A stretch of 64,000 bases of DNA from Lepus europaeus (GCF_033115175.1 NC_084835.1:56420948-56484947), one strand, 5' to 3'; shown: positions 12,112-26,106, counted from the first letter of the stretch. Program-made: numbers and translations. Notes: generated from the letters alone by a model not told the origin.

Positions 12112-12547
12112 TAAATAAGTAAATAAATTTAAAAGAAGAGCATTTGACCAGTAAAGAAAAGTATGGAAACAACCTTTGTGGTAGTAGATATTCTGTGCGG
12201 AGTGTGTTAGTGCTAATATCTAACTGTACACACTCTGGCTGATGTCAAGTAGCCCACAGCTACCAGTGGTTGAGCAGTTCGGACGTGGCTAGTCACTCTC
12301 AGCCTGGCAGCTCCTTAACCCTCAGCTCTGATGCCCTGTGGTACCGACAAGGAACACAGTGCTGCTAAGTGTGGCATGTGCCACCAGCCCAGTGTGCACC
12401 CCGAGTGCACCCATCCCCAGCCACTGCTAACTGCTATGATTCAGAATTCAGTCTCCAACCCACTAAAGCACTCAGTGAACACTCACAACTGTGCGTGCAA
12501 AGTAGACCTTGGCTCTTGTAGAGCTTTAAGTAAAAATGGTCAAATAC

Positions 12548-12742
12548 GGGGCCGGTGCTGTGGCGCAGTGGGTTAAAGCCCTGGCCTGCAGTGCCGGCAT
12601 CCCATATGGGCGCTGGTTCTAGTCCCGGCTGCTCCTCTTCTGATCCAGCTCTCTGCTATGGCCTGGGAAAACAGTGGAAGACGGCCCAAGGCCTTGGGCC
12701 CCTGCACCTGAGTGGGAGACCCAGAGGAGGCTCCTGGCTTTG

Positions 12743-12777
<35 letters not shown>

Positions 12778-12829
12778 CTCCTCTCTCTGTGTAACTCTGA
12801 CTTTGAAATAAATAAAATAAATCTTTTTA
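12548..12829 (+). mobile_element. CSINE, older type, with shortened body
   Basis: Head GGGCCGGTGCTGTGGCGCAG, ending GAAATAAATAAAATAAATC. A perfect 16-bp duplication, AAAAATGGTCAAATAC, lies at 12532-12547 and 12830-12845. Part of the body after GCTCCTGGCTTTGGAT is missing, replaced by a (TC)n run. Confidence 0.97.
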
Positions 12830-13165
12830 AAAAATGGTCAAATACACATGCAATTAGCTTAAAACACAGTGTAAGGCAATCTAGATCTCTAGGAAGTGAG
12901 CAGAAGCCCTGGGACTGTGAGGAGCTGTCAGTGCAGGACAGCGCCGCTGAAAGGGATTTAAGGGGGCTGCAGGGGAGGGCGGGGCCAGGGTTTCTGCAAG
13001 CTCCATCTGATGACTCCCTGCGCCTCAACTTGGTTAGGGCTTATTTCAAAAAGGAATGCAAAACCCCACGAAGCTGTGTCCTCAAGGAACGCTACGACAG
13101 CAGCGCTCTGGCGCAACCTGACAGCAGGTGGAACAGCAGGAAAGGGACACCAGATAGAACGTGAG

Positions 13166-13532
13166 CTACAGCGCAGTGGGTGAAGCCACCCCCTGCAATG
13201 CTGGCATCCCATGTGAGCACCAGTTTGAGTCCAGGCTGTTCCACTTCCGATCCAGTTCCCTGCTAATGCACCTGGGAAAGCAGTGGAAGATGGATCAAGT
13301 GCTTGAGTCCCTGCCACCCAATGTGGGAGACCCAGATGGAGCTCCAGGCTCCTGGTTCCTGGCTTCACTCTGGCCCGGCCCCAGCAACTGCACCCATTTG
13401 ATGAATGAACCAGTGGATGGAAGATTCTCCTCTCTCCCTCTCCCTGTCTCCCTCTCTCTTTCTCTGCCTTCTCCCTCTGTTTATCTCACAGCGTAACTCT
13501 GCCTTTCAAATAATCTTAAGGAAAAAGAAAAA
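13166..13532 (+). mobile_element. CSINE, older type
   Basis: Starts near GAGCTACAGCGCAGTGGGTG and ends CTGCCTTTCAAATAATCTTA; contains a long CT-rich stretch at 13428-13480. Confidence 0.85.
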
Positions 13533-13537
13533 GGTGA

Positions 13538-13770
13538 CGTACTAGTTACTATTGCTGAATTACAAATCACTGCACAACTGTGGCTTGAAGTAAGAAACGT
13601 TTATTATTTCACAAGGTTCTGTGGTGCCCTGAGGTGGGGCCATCATGTGGCTGCTGGCCGCAAGGGCCTCCCTGGAGGGCTCCTGAGCGTCCTTGTGAGA
13701 CAGTGAGGAGAGCAAGAGCCAGCCCCGCCTAACCCGCAGTGTCCCTTCTGACCCGGCCACTGGAGTCACA
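13538..13770 (+). mobile_element. MLT1-like (ERVL-MaLR) LTR fragment
   Basis: ACTAGTTACTATTGCTGAAT, GTGGCTTGAAGTAAGAAACG and TTTATTATTTCACAAGGTTC follow the order of the MLT1 LTR consensus as I remember it; later CATCATGTGGCTGCTGGC and CAGTGAGGAGAGCAAGAGCC also fit. Old and diverged. The left edge is truncated. Confidence 0.6.
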
Positions 13771-15069
13771 CGCCACCATCGCCAGCACACTCAGATTCCA
13801 CGATCACGGGCACAGCAAGGTCACAGGCACAGCTCCCCAGGGCCATCGTGAAAGTGGCTACCCCAGGCCGTAAGCCCAGAGCAGAGCAGGGCAGTCAGAG
13901 CTAGAGCTGGCTTGGGACCTGAAGGGACTGTTGTGTTGCCAAACAGAGGAAGCAGGAGCGCAGTTTCGCCGCGATGTGGGGAACAGAGGCAGCATTAGCT
14001 AGAAATGGGGAAAGGCGAGAAGTCGGATGTGGGGGAACGGGTCCTGCTGGGTTCAAGTGCACCCAGAAATGCAGAGGGATCCCCAAGCAAGGGGTCGACA
14101 AGCTTTCTGGAAAGGACCAAATGTAAATACGGCAGGCTCTGGGACCCCATCACTCTCCGTCACATGTCCTTCCGAAGGGGGGCATTTACAACCCTGTAGA
14201 AACACACGGATCACCTTGGCACGGGCTGAACAGAAACAGGTGCAGGCTGTGGGCGGCCAGCCCCGCCCCGGGTCACAGAGCCCCAGCAAGCTGGGCCACA
14301 CCAGGACCACTGCCCACCAGTCACGAGATACAGTTTTACTGCAGTTAACTCTTCCTAGGACTAAAGCTTTTAAAAATACCCTCGCTTAACAATCACCTGG
14401 TGATCTCCCCCCAGCCACCAGGCAGCCTGAGCGGCTGGCCTCCACTGGTAATGACCGCACCAGGAGCTGGGTGCCCACGCTGCCAGCACCAGGGTGCTGT
14501 ACCTGCTGTGTGGTTTGCTCAGCCCCGGGCAGGGTTAGTGTCCGCATTTCACAGATGTGGAACCCAAAGCGTGACAGTCACGGGACCTGCCCGGGCTTGC
14601 TCATGCACCCCAGACAACCACCTCGCCGCCAGCAATGATTCCTTAGCCGCCTCCCTTTGGAGAATGAAGTTATGCCAGGGCCTGCGAAAACCTCCTCTTA
14701 CCACAGTGGGCGTGCGCCCAGGCTCAGCCGTAACAGAGATTTGCACAGGATGACTCCGGGGGCGGGGCTCACAGCAGAGACACCGCCCCTTCCGAAATGT
14801 GGGGGTAGAAAGGCCACAGGCAAGGATCTCCATTCCTTAGAAGTCAAAGAGCCACTGGCTCAAATCCAACGCTGCTCTAATGTTTGCTTCTAATGCCAAA
14901 TGGCAGGAGGGGGTGGGCAGTTCCACCCCTCTTCCTCCAGGGAAGGCAGGCTGATCTCAAAGCGCTCCTGGCACTGCCCCCACAGAGGCCACCCCACCAA
15001 GGTCAAAGCCCCAGGGCACAGGCTCCTGGAAGGTCGACAGGCTCCCAAAACCCACCTATAAGAGAGAAC
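13771..15069. other. Intergenic DNA, including a possible MIR piece
   Basis: GC-rich, no gene recognised. At about 14,540-14,600, TCCGCATTTCACAGATGTGG resembles the core of an antisense MIR. Confidence 0.35.
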
Positions 15070-15299
15070 TCGGGGTGGCTGGTGGTCCTGTGGTTAAGGT
15101 GCCAGCCAAGACATTCAAGTCCTCCACCAGAGTGCCTGGCTGTGAGTCCCAGCTCCAGCTCTTGGTCCAGCTTCCTCACGATTCTGACCTCTGGAAGCAG
15201 CAGCGGTGACCCAGCCCCCACTGCTGCGGGCCTCTGGGGAGGGAACTGGCAGATGGGAACTGTCTCTCTGCTTCTCAATTAAATAAAACTTTTTATAAA
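15070..15299 (+). mobile_element. CSINE, ancient diverged type
   Basis: GGTGGCTGGTGGTCCTGTGG head, CTCTGGGGAGGGAACTGGC, tail CTTCTCAATTAAATAAAAC. Strongly diverged. Confidence 0.6.
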
Positions 15300-16249
15300 G
15301 CAAGCCAGGTTCCTCTTGAACAGTTTCCGGCTTGTGGGAGGGGTTGACACAGTAGCTGGTGTGCTCAGCTCCCGCTTCTGCCAAACTCACGGGACCCAAA
15401 TGAAGGCCAGGCTGAGTTCTGAGCTTGCTCTCGGCTGCTCTCCTGGGCGTCTCTCAGCATCCACGTGGGCCCGGTTCCAGGCCACCCCACATGCTGAAGA
15501 CAGCAAATTGGCAGGTGCTCAAGGCACCTCAGTGGACAGCACAGCATCCACGCCACTCCCCCACGCCTCCTTCAGTGAAGACACAAGTAAGGAGAGACTA
15601 CATCCCATTTCGTGTTCCAAAACAAAAAGGAAATGGGGATATTTTGCATTATTTGTTGTGCACATATAATAAAAAAAAAAATCTAGCTCCTGAATTAAAG
15701 CCAAGCTGTGGGATCCATGGAAGATAATGAAATTCGAAAACAAGAAAAAATGGGGCACACCTGTAGCTTAAGGCCCCTGGCCCCAGCAAGGGCCCAAGCT
15801 GCCCTATAGGTCCGCAATGGCAGGTGTGCGTGGGGGGAGGTGGACTCTGCTGGTGGGGGTTGGGGCAAGACCGGCCCAGGACCCCAGGGGAGGAATCTCC
15901 AACAGCATCTCTTCAAAAACAGCCAGGGAGGTGAGGCAGCCTCGCCCCCGGGGCAGGGCTCCAGATGAGTGCTCCCTTGCCTTCATTTGGGTATTCCAGA
16001 CTCAGGGCAAATTAAAATAACGTCCTACTCAGTTAAAAAATAACAAAGAAAGAAAAGAAACCTTCCCACCACGGAAGCTAAATCAGTGAGAGCCAGGACG
16101 AGGTAGTGCATCACTGCCTTCCTCCTGCCCCCGTGGGTCTTCAGGCAGACCCAGCCTGCGGCCACAAGCACCCTCACAATGCAGGCGCAGGTGCAGGCGA
16201 CTCGCCGTGCTGGGCCAGCTCCGCTCGGGCCCTCTGGGTGGCTGCAGTC
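15300..16249 (-). other. PRELID3A: Likely 3' UTR and flank of the distal PRELID3A isoform
   Basis: Repeat-free sequence directly after the distal stop. I find no convincing AATAAA on the minus strand here, so the 3' end is not placed. Confidence 0.35.
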
Positions 16250-16333
16250 TCAGGCGCTCTGCACCGACAGGTCCTCCAGGTCGTCCAGGTCTGCGTTGAG
16301 GCGGCCGATCACCCACTCCAAGGCCTCCCGACC
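16250..16333 (-). CDS. PRELID3A: PRELID3A distal alternative terminal exon, PRELID3B-like C-terminus
   Basis: After acceptor TGTTCTCCCGCAG the phase 0 frame reads GREALEWVIGRLNADLDDLE then DLSVQSA and TGA at 16252-16250 (27 codons). The block GREAxEWVI..LNA closely resembles the corresponding C-terminal block of the paralogue PRELID3B, so this is very likely a real, conserved coding exon and not chance. It would give a 182-residue isoform. Its own acceptor polypyrimidine tract is weak but acceptable. I cannot see which isoform is used or where its 3' UTR ends. Confidence 0.8.
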   Translation of the reverse strand, partial: GREALEWVIGRLNADLDDLEDLSVQSA

Positions 16334-16649
16334 CTGCGGGAGAACAGTGCCACTGTGGTGACCTGGAAGGAGACCTGGCCTGCACCCCTCGGGCTTGTGT
16401 TCTGGAACATCTGCCCCCAGGGCACCCCAAGATGTGAGGCTGCCGGTGCCGGGACGCCAGAGGGACAGCACTGTTGAGAGATGCCCAGAATCCCTAAAAC
16501 TCCATCTCCCCCCCAAAATACCCAAGGGCTGTGTGTAAGCCCTCAGCACTGGGGAGGATGAAAGACGGGCCACCCTTTCTGACACTGTCCCTGCTTCAGA
16601 AATCACACCTTTCCATGTCTCCTGTAGAACAGAACCAGCTGTGTGAGTC

Positions 16650-16914
16650 ATCTCATAATTTGATAAGCAGAGAGACAGAAAGATTTCACATCCGCTGATT
16701 CACTCCCCAGACCCCTGCAAAGGCCAAGGCTGGGCCAGGCCAAAGCCAGGAGCTGGAAACTCCATCCACGTCTCCCACGAGGACGGTAGAGACCCAGTTA
16801 CTTGAGCCGTCACCTGCCCCCCAAGGTCTGCGTAGCAGGAAGCTGGAGTCAGGAGCGGGAGCCAGGGATCAACCCAGGCACTGCAAGGCGGGCCAGGCCG
16901 AGTACCAGCCCCGT
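16650..16914 (-). mobile_element. CSINE, ancient diverged type
   Basis: GATAAGCAGAGAGACAGAAA at the tail side, ATCCGCTGATTCACTCCCC, and GATCAACCCAGGCACTGC at the head side. Lies between the two alternative PRELID3A terminal exons. Confidence 0.75.
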
Positions 16915-17508
16915 GACAACTTTTACACTACCTCCATGAAGTCCGAGCTCCCTCGACACAAGCAGTGTAAGAGGTGGCTGGCCACTAGAGATGGCGTCTA
17001 AGGGATGGTTGGTGGCCCAGGGAATCCCCAATGGGCCCACTGCCTCCTGGAGGCCCTGCAGGCCCCAACACCCTGCGAGCAAGGAAGGAGCTATGGGTGC
17101 CCTCGGCCACTGACTCTCAGGTGCTATGTGGCTGCTCCTCCAGAGTGGGCTCTTGGAGACAGAGCGGTGTAACAGCAGGGAAAAAAGACATGAAACAGAA
17201 TCCACAGTACAGTCCCATCTGAATTTAATAACGGAAGGAAGAGAAAAAACCACAGCGACACTTTCCCACGCATAGGACATTTCTGAAGGCTTTGCAAAAC
17301 AGAGCAGTTGGCTGAGGAGAGGAGGGGCCCTCACTCCTCAGCAGACACCTGTACTTTTTTTTTTTTCCATAAATATGTATTGTTTTGTATTTTTTCTTTA
17401 AATTAATGCTGTTTTAAACATTTTTTATTTTAAAATCATGGAAAAAAGACCTTTTTGCCTTTGTCTCTCAAAAATGCCCAAAAACTGCCAAGAGACAAAC
17501 AGGGAATG
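16915..17508. other. PRELID3A distal intron / possible proximal 3' UTR
   Basis: No exon or repeat recognised; AT-rich end (17350-17440) carries the hexamers noted separately. Confidence 0.35.
17424..17429 (-). terminator. PRELID3A: Candidate poly(A) signal for the proximal PRELID3A isoform
   Basis: Minus-strand AATAAA about 2.06 kb after the proximal stop. An ATTAAA is also present on the minus strand at 17224-17229. Neither is supported by anything else. Confidence 0.3.
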
Positions 17509-17521
17509 GAAATTTCAGGAA

Positions 17522-17871
17522 CTTTTTTTTTTTTTTTTTTTTTGACAGGCAGAGTGGACAGTGAGAGAGAGACAGAGAGAAAGGTCTTCCTTTTGCCATT
17601 GGTTCACCCTCCAATGGCCGCCGTGGCTGGCGCCCTGCGGCCTTCGCACCGCAGCTGATCCGATGGCAGGAGCCAGGTGCTTCTCCTGGTCTCCCATGGG
17701 GTGCAGGGCCCAAGCATCTGAGCCATCCTCCACTGCACTCCCTGGCCACAGCAGAGAGCTGGCCTGGAAGAGGGGCAACCGGGACAGAATCTGGCGCCCC
17801 GACCCGGACTAGAACCCGGTTTGCCGGCACCGCGAGGTGGAGGATTAGCCTAGTGAGCCGCGGCGCCGGCC
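17522..17871 (-). mobile_element. CSINE, young type
   Basis: T(23) run, TTTGACAGGCAGAGTGGACA, ending GCCGCGGCGCCGGCC. Perfect 13-bp duplication GAAATTTCAGGAA at 17509-17521 and 17872-17884. Same orientation as PRELID3A. Confidence 0.98.
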
Positions 17872-17884
17872 GAAATTTCAGGAA

Positions 17885-19486
17885 ATTAAGAGGCCTCAGC
17901 AACTGCAAGCCAGCAGGTGCCGGTGGAATGCAGAGGCTGCTGGGTGCCATAGGGAAGGCGGTCACGGGCCTCTAGGCCCAGCCTGTCCCGATCCAGGCAG
18001 GGGACAGGCGGGCGGCGCTCCTCCCCAGCTGGCAGAAAGGGCAAGTAGGCCCTGGGGCCCCTCCCTGCTCCCCGAGGGGCGGAGGAGTCTTGTCAGAAAG
18101 GGAACCGATAGGAAGAGATCTACAGGGATGCCGGGAGAAGGCCCCCAACAGGGGGGCAGGCAGCGGCTCCCCACTCAGGGCTCACTCCCGTGGGTACCTC
18201 AGTCCCAACAGAGTCTGAGCAAGGGGACTGCGAGGGGCACAGAGGAAGGCAGGAAGCCACTGCGTTGCAAAGGACGGACTGCGGCAGCACAGCCGGGAGA
18301 ACGGGTCACACGGCGTCAGCTGAGGGGGCAGACATGTCCTCTAGCAAGATCCCAAGAGCTGGCCGACAAGAGCCGGAGCGGAGCAGGCAAAGGTTCGAGA
18401 ACAATCCGTCCAGGCAGCGGTGCAGGGTCGGGGTCCCCGCACAGGCTCGGCGGGCGGGGGGGCTGTGCGGCCTTGTCCTGCTGGCGGCGGAGCCTGCGCT
18501 GGTCCCATTGCGGGATGCACTGGAGCCTAGGGTGGCGCCCACGACCTGGAAGGTCGCCCTGCAGCGCCCCCCCCGGGGGGGGCATGACCACGGGGCAGGC
18601 AACGCCAGCAGACAGCCCCTCTCCACTGCCACACTCGCTGCGTTAGGCTTGCTTTCTCCTTTCCTTCCATCCCATGAGGTGGGCGCCATCCGTATTTGCT
18701 GCCTCGGGTCGAGTGAGCGCATGCGCGCGGGGGCAGACAGTCGGTGGGACGCGGGGCCCGGGCAGCCCCGCACAGCACCCAACAGGATCGCTGAGCTCCC
18801 AGGCAGAGGGCGAGGAGCCCTGACACAGAGCGGGCACCGAAAGGCGTTTCCTCCCGAAGCAGGAAGCCCCCCCAAGGTGAGGCTGCCCAATCAAGTCGAT
18901 CCCCTGCTGACCGTCCGGCCGCTGGGGCCCGAGGAAACCAAGATGTGGCCGTGAGCTCCAGTAAACGCCAGGAATGGCTTTGGCTACTAAGAGGACGCGG
19001 CCAGCGCTGGCCACGTGGCTGAGCTCTGGCTTGCTGCGGGTGAAGAGAGGGGCACACGTGCGAATTTGCTCAAAATGAAGCCGCCGCACCCCCGCCCATC
19101 AGATCAGTCTAGAACACTCTCTGGGCCTCCCGACGGAAGCTTCTGGCTGTGCACCGGTTAGGAGGAATGTTCTGGCACCCAAGGCCTCGGAAGGGCCAGC
19201 GGGAGCCACTGGACCGCCTTCCTCTGACGCTAGGGCACAGCTCCAGCTTCCGCAGAAAACGAACCCTGCCAGGGACCAGGGAAGGACTAAGAGGATGCGC
19301 CCAGGGGCTTCGTCTCACCTGGCAGACACCAAGGGGCCCAGGCTGGAGGCCAGCATGCAGCCGCGTGGCTTCCGCGTCCGCCCAGCCCACAGCCCACGCC
19401 CGCGGCGGCGATCTTGCCAACGTCCTGCCCCGCTCAACCGCGCTGTAGTTACCGCCACTTATCCCACGAGCCCGGTGCGGCCGCCG
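17885..19486. other. CpG-rich PRELID3A segment between terminal exons
   Basis: About 1.6 kb, GC-rich, with many CpG between about 18.3 and 19.5 kb. Probably 3' UTR of the proximal isoform plus intron. A C8G8 palindrome sits at 18567-18582. No further coding exon recognised. Confidence 0.45.
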
Positions 19487-19540
19487 TTAGCTCACAGCGC
19501 TCTCAGAGTTGTCAATTATCCACTCAATAGCGGCCCACCC
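19487..19540 (-). CDS. PRELID3A: PRELID3A proximal terminal exon (canonical C-terminus)
   Basis: Reads GWAAIEWIIDNSESAVS then TAA at 19489-19487. The acceptor is TCTGTGTTGTTGCAG. It yields a 172-residue protein, the size of the known human protein, whose end (as I recall) differs only at DN versus EH. A second terminal exon 3.2 kb downstream starts in the same phase, so this exon is probably one of two alternatives. Confidence 0.95.
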   Translation of the reverse strand, partial: GWAAIEWIIDNSESAVS

Positions 19541-21313
<1,773 letters not shown>

Positions 21314-21828
21314 CTATTGCACTTGAATCTCTTCCCAACCCACCGCCCCTAGTTGTACATCCCCAAATGAGCACTTATTGGGGTGAGGACAGAAGACACC
21401 TTTAGGCACAGGAGGTGCCACCATATTCAGTTCTAGGGAAACCACAGCTTAGCGGACAGTCACCTGCCCTCTTATCACTCCCCATGCCCACCCCTAAGCA
21501 GGGATCCAGCCGTCACAGCAACTTTCAAGGTGAAGGACAAAACAGTCCCCAGGATCCACATAAAGGGGCAGAAAGCTTTCCAAGCCCCACCGGAGCCAGA
21601 GCCTGGTGTTGGAGCTTCATCCTGAGGACTGGACAGACAGACGGAGTTCACAAAGACTGCAGGGGGTCTGGTCCCCTGCAGCACGGCTTTCTGTGAACAC
21701 TCTTACGTCTCCTGTGCATTTTATTGTCTGTTAAAGCCAATTTACAAGCTGGAGCTCTAGGACCACAGCGCCCACCCTAGAGTTTCTGTGCTGGCAACGC
21801 TCTGCTCTGTGTGGCCAGATGCAGTGCG

Positions 21829-21858
21829 CGCACACACACACACACACGCACACACGCA
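21829..21858. repeat. (CA)n microsatellite
   Basis: GCGCGCACACAC then about 12 CA units with two ACGC interruptions, in PRELID3A intron 3. Confidence 0.9.
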
Positions 21859-21909
21859 GCTCATCCACACCTGAGAAGTGGCGAGTGTGACTGGGGAACA
21901 GGATGTTTT

Positions 21910-22133
21910 TATTTTATTTTTTAAAGACTTTATTTATCTGAAAGAGAGAGGAGAGACTGAAAGAGCTCTTTCATCTGCTGGTTCACTCCCCAAATAGCTG
22001 CAATGACCATGGCTGAGCCAGGCTGAAGCCAGAAGCCTGGAACACCATTCTAGTCTCCCACATGGGTACAAGGCCCAAAATTTTGGGCCATCTTTGACTG
22101 CCTTCCCAGGTACATTAGCAGGGAGCTGGATCA
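21910..22133 (-). mobile_element. CSINE, older type, head truncated
   Basis: AAAGACTTTATTTATCTGAA to TTAGCAGGGAGCTGGATCAT; the remaining head is replaced by a plus-oriented CSINE head. Confidence 0.8.
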
Positions 22134-22246
22134 TGGGCAAGAGCTGTGGCATAGCAGGTACAGAAACAACATCTGTTCTGGCATATTGCCAGAAACAACA
22201 TCCAATAGGCGCACCGGTTCGAGTCCCGGCTGCTCCACTTTGATCC
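22134..22246 (+). mobile_element. CSINE head fragment with internal duplication
   Basis: GGGCAAGAGCTGTGGCATAG starts a tRNA-like head. AGAAACAACATC occurs twice (near 22161 and 22191), then CGGTTCGAGTCCCGGCTGC. The 3' two thirds of the element are absent. Confidence 0.7.
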
Positions 22247-22249
22247 AAA

Positions 22250-23613
22250 CTGCCTCCTTGTAACTTCAGCAGCAGGACTGCTGGGACGAGGGTCCAGGAC
22301 AGGGCAGGGCAGGGGGCGCATTGCACTGGGCAGGGCGTATACCCACAGCACCGACAGCCCGGAAGCTCTGGCTAGGGGCTGAGCCACTGGTCCTCAAAGC
22401 CTCCTCAAGGATCAGACACCCTCACGGGCAAGGGCTCCATTTTTGTCTTAGACACTGGTCACACAGAAGCTGCTGGGAGGAAGGAAGTGTCCCTGGGGCT
22501 GCTGGGAGCACAGCTGCCACCCCAGGCCCCGGTCCCTCCCACCCTCAGCTGCAGACCTGACTCTGCTGCCTGCTGCGCACAGGCATCCTGCAGGGACTCC
22601 ACACTCACGACATCCAAACCCCACCATTCTCTTCTCCAATCCAGAGCAGCCCCCCACTCGGCCTGGTGCCCACATCAGGGAGCGGAGTCACACTGCCGCC
22701 CCTCCTGCTCCCTTACTCTCCAGGTGTCCCTCCGCAGTCACTAGCTGCCCACACCCCAGGCCACCTCCTGCTTCCTGTCACCTGCACTGCCACAACACCA
22801 CCTGCACTACTGACCCCTCCAGCTGAGGTCCCGACACCTCCAGCCTCTCTCCACAAAGCCACCAGGAGGGCGGTCCCAACACACAATCCGGTTATGTCAC
22901 CTTCTTCCTTAACCAACATGCAGTGGCTGCCACTGCGCACCAAGGATTCAGTTCCTCTGCCCTCTGGGATTCTGTCCCTGCCCCCTCCAGCCTCCACCCA
23001 CCCCCGCCCACACTCCACCTTCTTCTTGGTCTCTGAGAGACCACGAGGCTTGTGGCCCTCTGAGTGGCCCACGCACCCTCAGGTTCAAGGGGCCACTGCT
23101 AGTCTCTGGGAAAATCCTGGCACCTGCAAGCCCAGCCTCCCCGTTAGCTCCCCGTGAGGTTCCGAGTGGCAGCTTCGGGACACCTCACCGTCCGCGTGGT
23201 CTAACTCTGTCCGCCCATGGGCCCCTAACAGCAAGGTTAGACACTTTCCAGTTGCTGACTTTCCTAGCACTAGGACAACGCCTGATTCCTGGCTCATGAT
23301 AGACCTGACAGTGCTGCTGGAACCAATACATGAACAATGACTTGAACCAGTGCCATGGTGCAGGGGACAAAGCAGGTGGCCAGATGAGGGGGACTCGTGA
23401 AAGAGGGAAAAGCCCCTGAACAGGCACTGTTAGGATTTCACCCACATTAGCTCATTTCTATGTGTATTGAAAATAAAGAATATTTTAGGAAATGAACCAT
23501 TTTCCTAGCCCTTGCATGGTTCCCAATATGCTCTTTGGATCCACAAAAGGCCAATATACATTTTTAAATTGAGAGAAGTGAAGGGGGGAAAGTGGCTTTA
23601 AAAATGATTGCTC
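22250..23613. other. PRELID3A intron 3 interior
   Basis: Apart from the possible L2 fragment I see no repeat or exon. Confidence 0.4.
22870..22970 (-). mobile_element. Possible LINE-2 fragment
   Basis: CCGGTTATGTCACCTTCTTC, CAGTGGCTGCCACTGCGC and GGATTCAGTTCCTCTGCC follow the order of an antisense L2 3' region as I remember it. Weak. Confidence 0.35.
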
Positions 23614-23946
23614 AGGGCCAGCACTGTGGTATAGCAGGTAAACCCCTGCCTGAGGCGCCAGCATCCCCTATGGGCACCAGTTTGAGCCCTGGCTGCTCCA
23701 CTTCCAATCCAGCTCCCTGCTAATGCGTCTGGGAAGGCAGCCGAGGCTGGCCCAAGTGCTCAGACCCCTGCACCCACGTGAGAGACTCAGATGAATCTCC
23801 TGGCTCCTAGCTTTGGTCTGGCCCAGCCCCAGCCATTGCAGCCATTTGGGGAATGAACCAGCGGATGGAAGACTTTTCTCTCTGTCTCTCCCTTTCACTG
23901 TAACTCTGCCTCTCAAGTAAGTAAATAAATCTTAAAAAAAAAAAAA
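23614..23946 (+). mobile_element. CSINE, older type
   Basis: Head GGGCCAGCACTGTGGTATAG, tail CTCAAGTAAGTAAATAAATC followed by A(13). Confidence 0.93.
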
Positions 23947-23947
23947 T

Positions 23948-24257
23948 ACTCAAGGGATAGGCATTTGACACAGCAGTCAGGGCGCTGCTCAGAATTCCCG
24001 TATCAGGTACCATATCAGAGTCCCAGCTCCACAGCCAGTTCCAGCTTCCTGCCAATGCACAGCCTGGGAGTCCGCAGGCTATGGTATAAGTATCTATTCT
24101 CTTGCCACCCAAGTGAAAAACCTAGAATGAGTTCCAGGCTCCTGGTTTCAGCCTGGCCCAGCCCTGGTTGTTGGGGGCATTTGGGGAGTGAACCAACAGA
24201 TGAAAGATCTCTTTCTCTTTCAAGTAAACACAAATAAGTAAATAAATAAATTTTAAA
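23948..24257 (+). mobile_element. CSINE, ancient diverged type
   Basis: GGATAGGCATTTGACACAGC head, GGGCATTTGGGGAGTGAACC, tail AAATAAGTAAATAAATAAAT. Follows the previous element directly. Confidence 0.85.
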
Positions 24258-24387
24258 TGATTGTTCAAGTCATCTCTGCTGCTGGGAATCAGTACAGTGG
24301 CTGGGGGGGGGGGTATCAGTGCCACTTGGGGGAGCTGGCCACATTCTGTGGCAGGACCTGCCTGCTGGCTCCACAGTGTGTGCACTT

Positions 24388-24708
24388 CCTTTTTTTTTTC
24401 TTTTTTAAAGATTTATTTATTTGAAAGGCAGAGTTACAGAGAGACAGAGAAAGGTCTTCCATCTACCGGTTCAGTCCCCAAATGGCTGCAATGGCAGGAG
24501 CTGGGCTAATCCAAAGCCAGGAGCCAGGAGCTTCTTCCAGGTTTCCCACACAGGTGCAGGGGCCTAAGGACTTGGGCCATCTTCTACTGCTTTCCCAGGC
24601 CATAGCAGAGAGCTGGATTGGAAGCAGAGCAATGAGGACTAGAACCGGCGCTGATATGGGACGCCGGCACTGCAGGCAGCTTTACCCACTACGCCACAGT
24701 GCCAGGCC
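24388..24708 (-). mobile_element. CSINE, older type
   Basis: T-rich start, AAAGATTTATTTATTTGAAA, ending CGCCACAGTGCCAGGCC. Perfect 14-bp duplication CAGTGTGTGCACTT at 24374-24387 and 24709-24722. Confidence 0.97.
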
Positions 24709-24914
24709 CAGTGTGTGCACTTTCTAACAATCTATCGTTATGTGCATTTTTCTCTATGTTTTTACACTTGAATAAAAGATAAATACAATACTGCTAAATA
24801 AAGTTATTTTTCTATTTAAAAAACAAGTAATCACTTAGATCAGAGGCAGGCTGGAAATCAAATCAAGTGAAGGCATTACGCACCATCACCAAGAAACACT
24901 AAGTGCCTTTCTCA

Positions 24915-26106
<1,192 letters not shown>

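Noticed and set aside
18190..18954. 254-codon open frame on the + strand
   Set aside because: Lies in CpG-rich DNA antisense to PRELID3A; long overlapping open frames exist on both strands there, with no domain or family resemblance.
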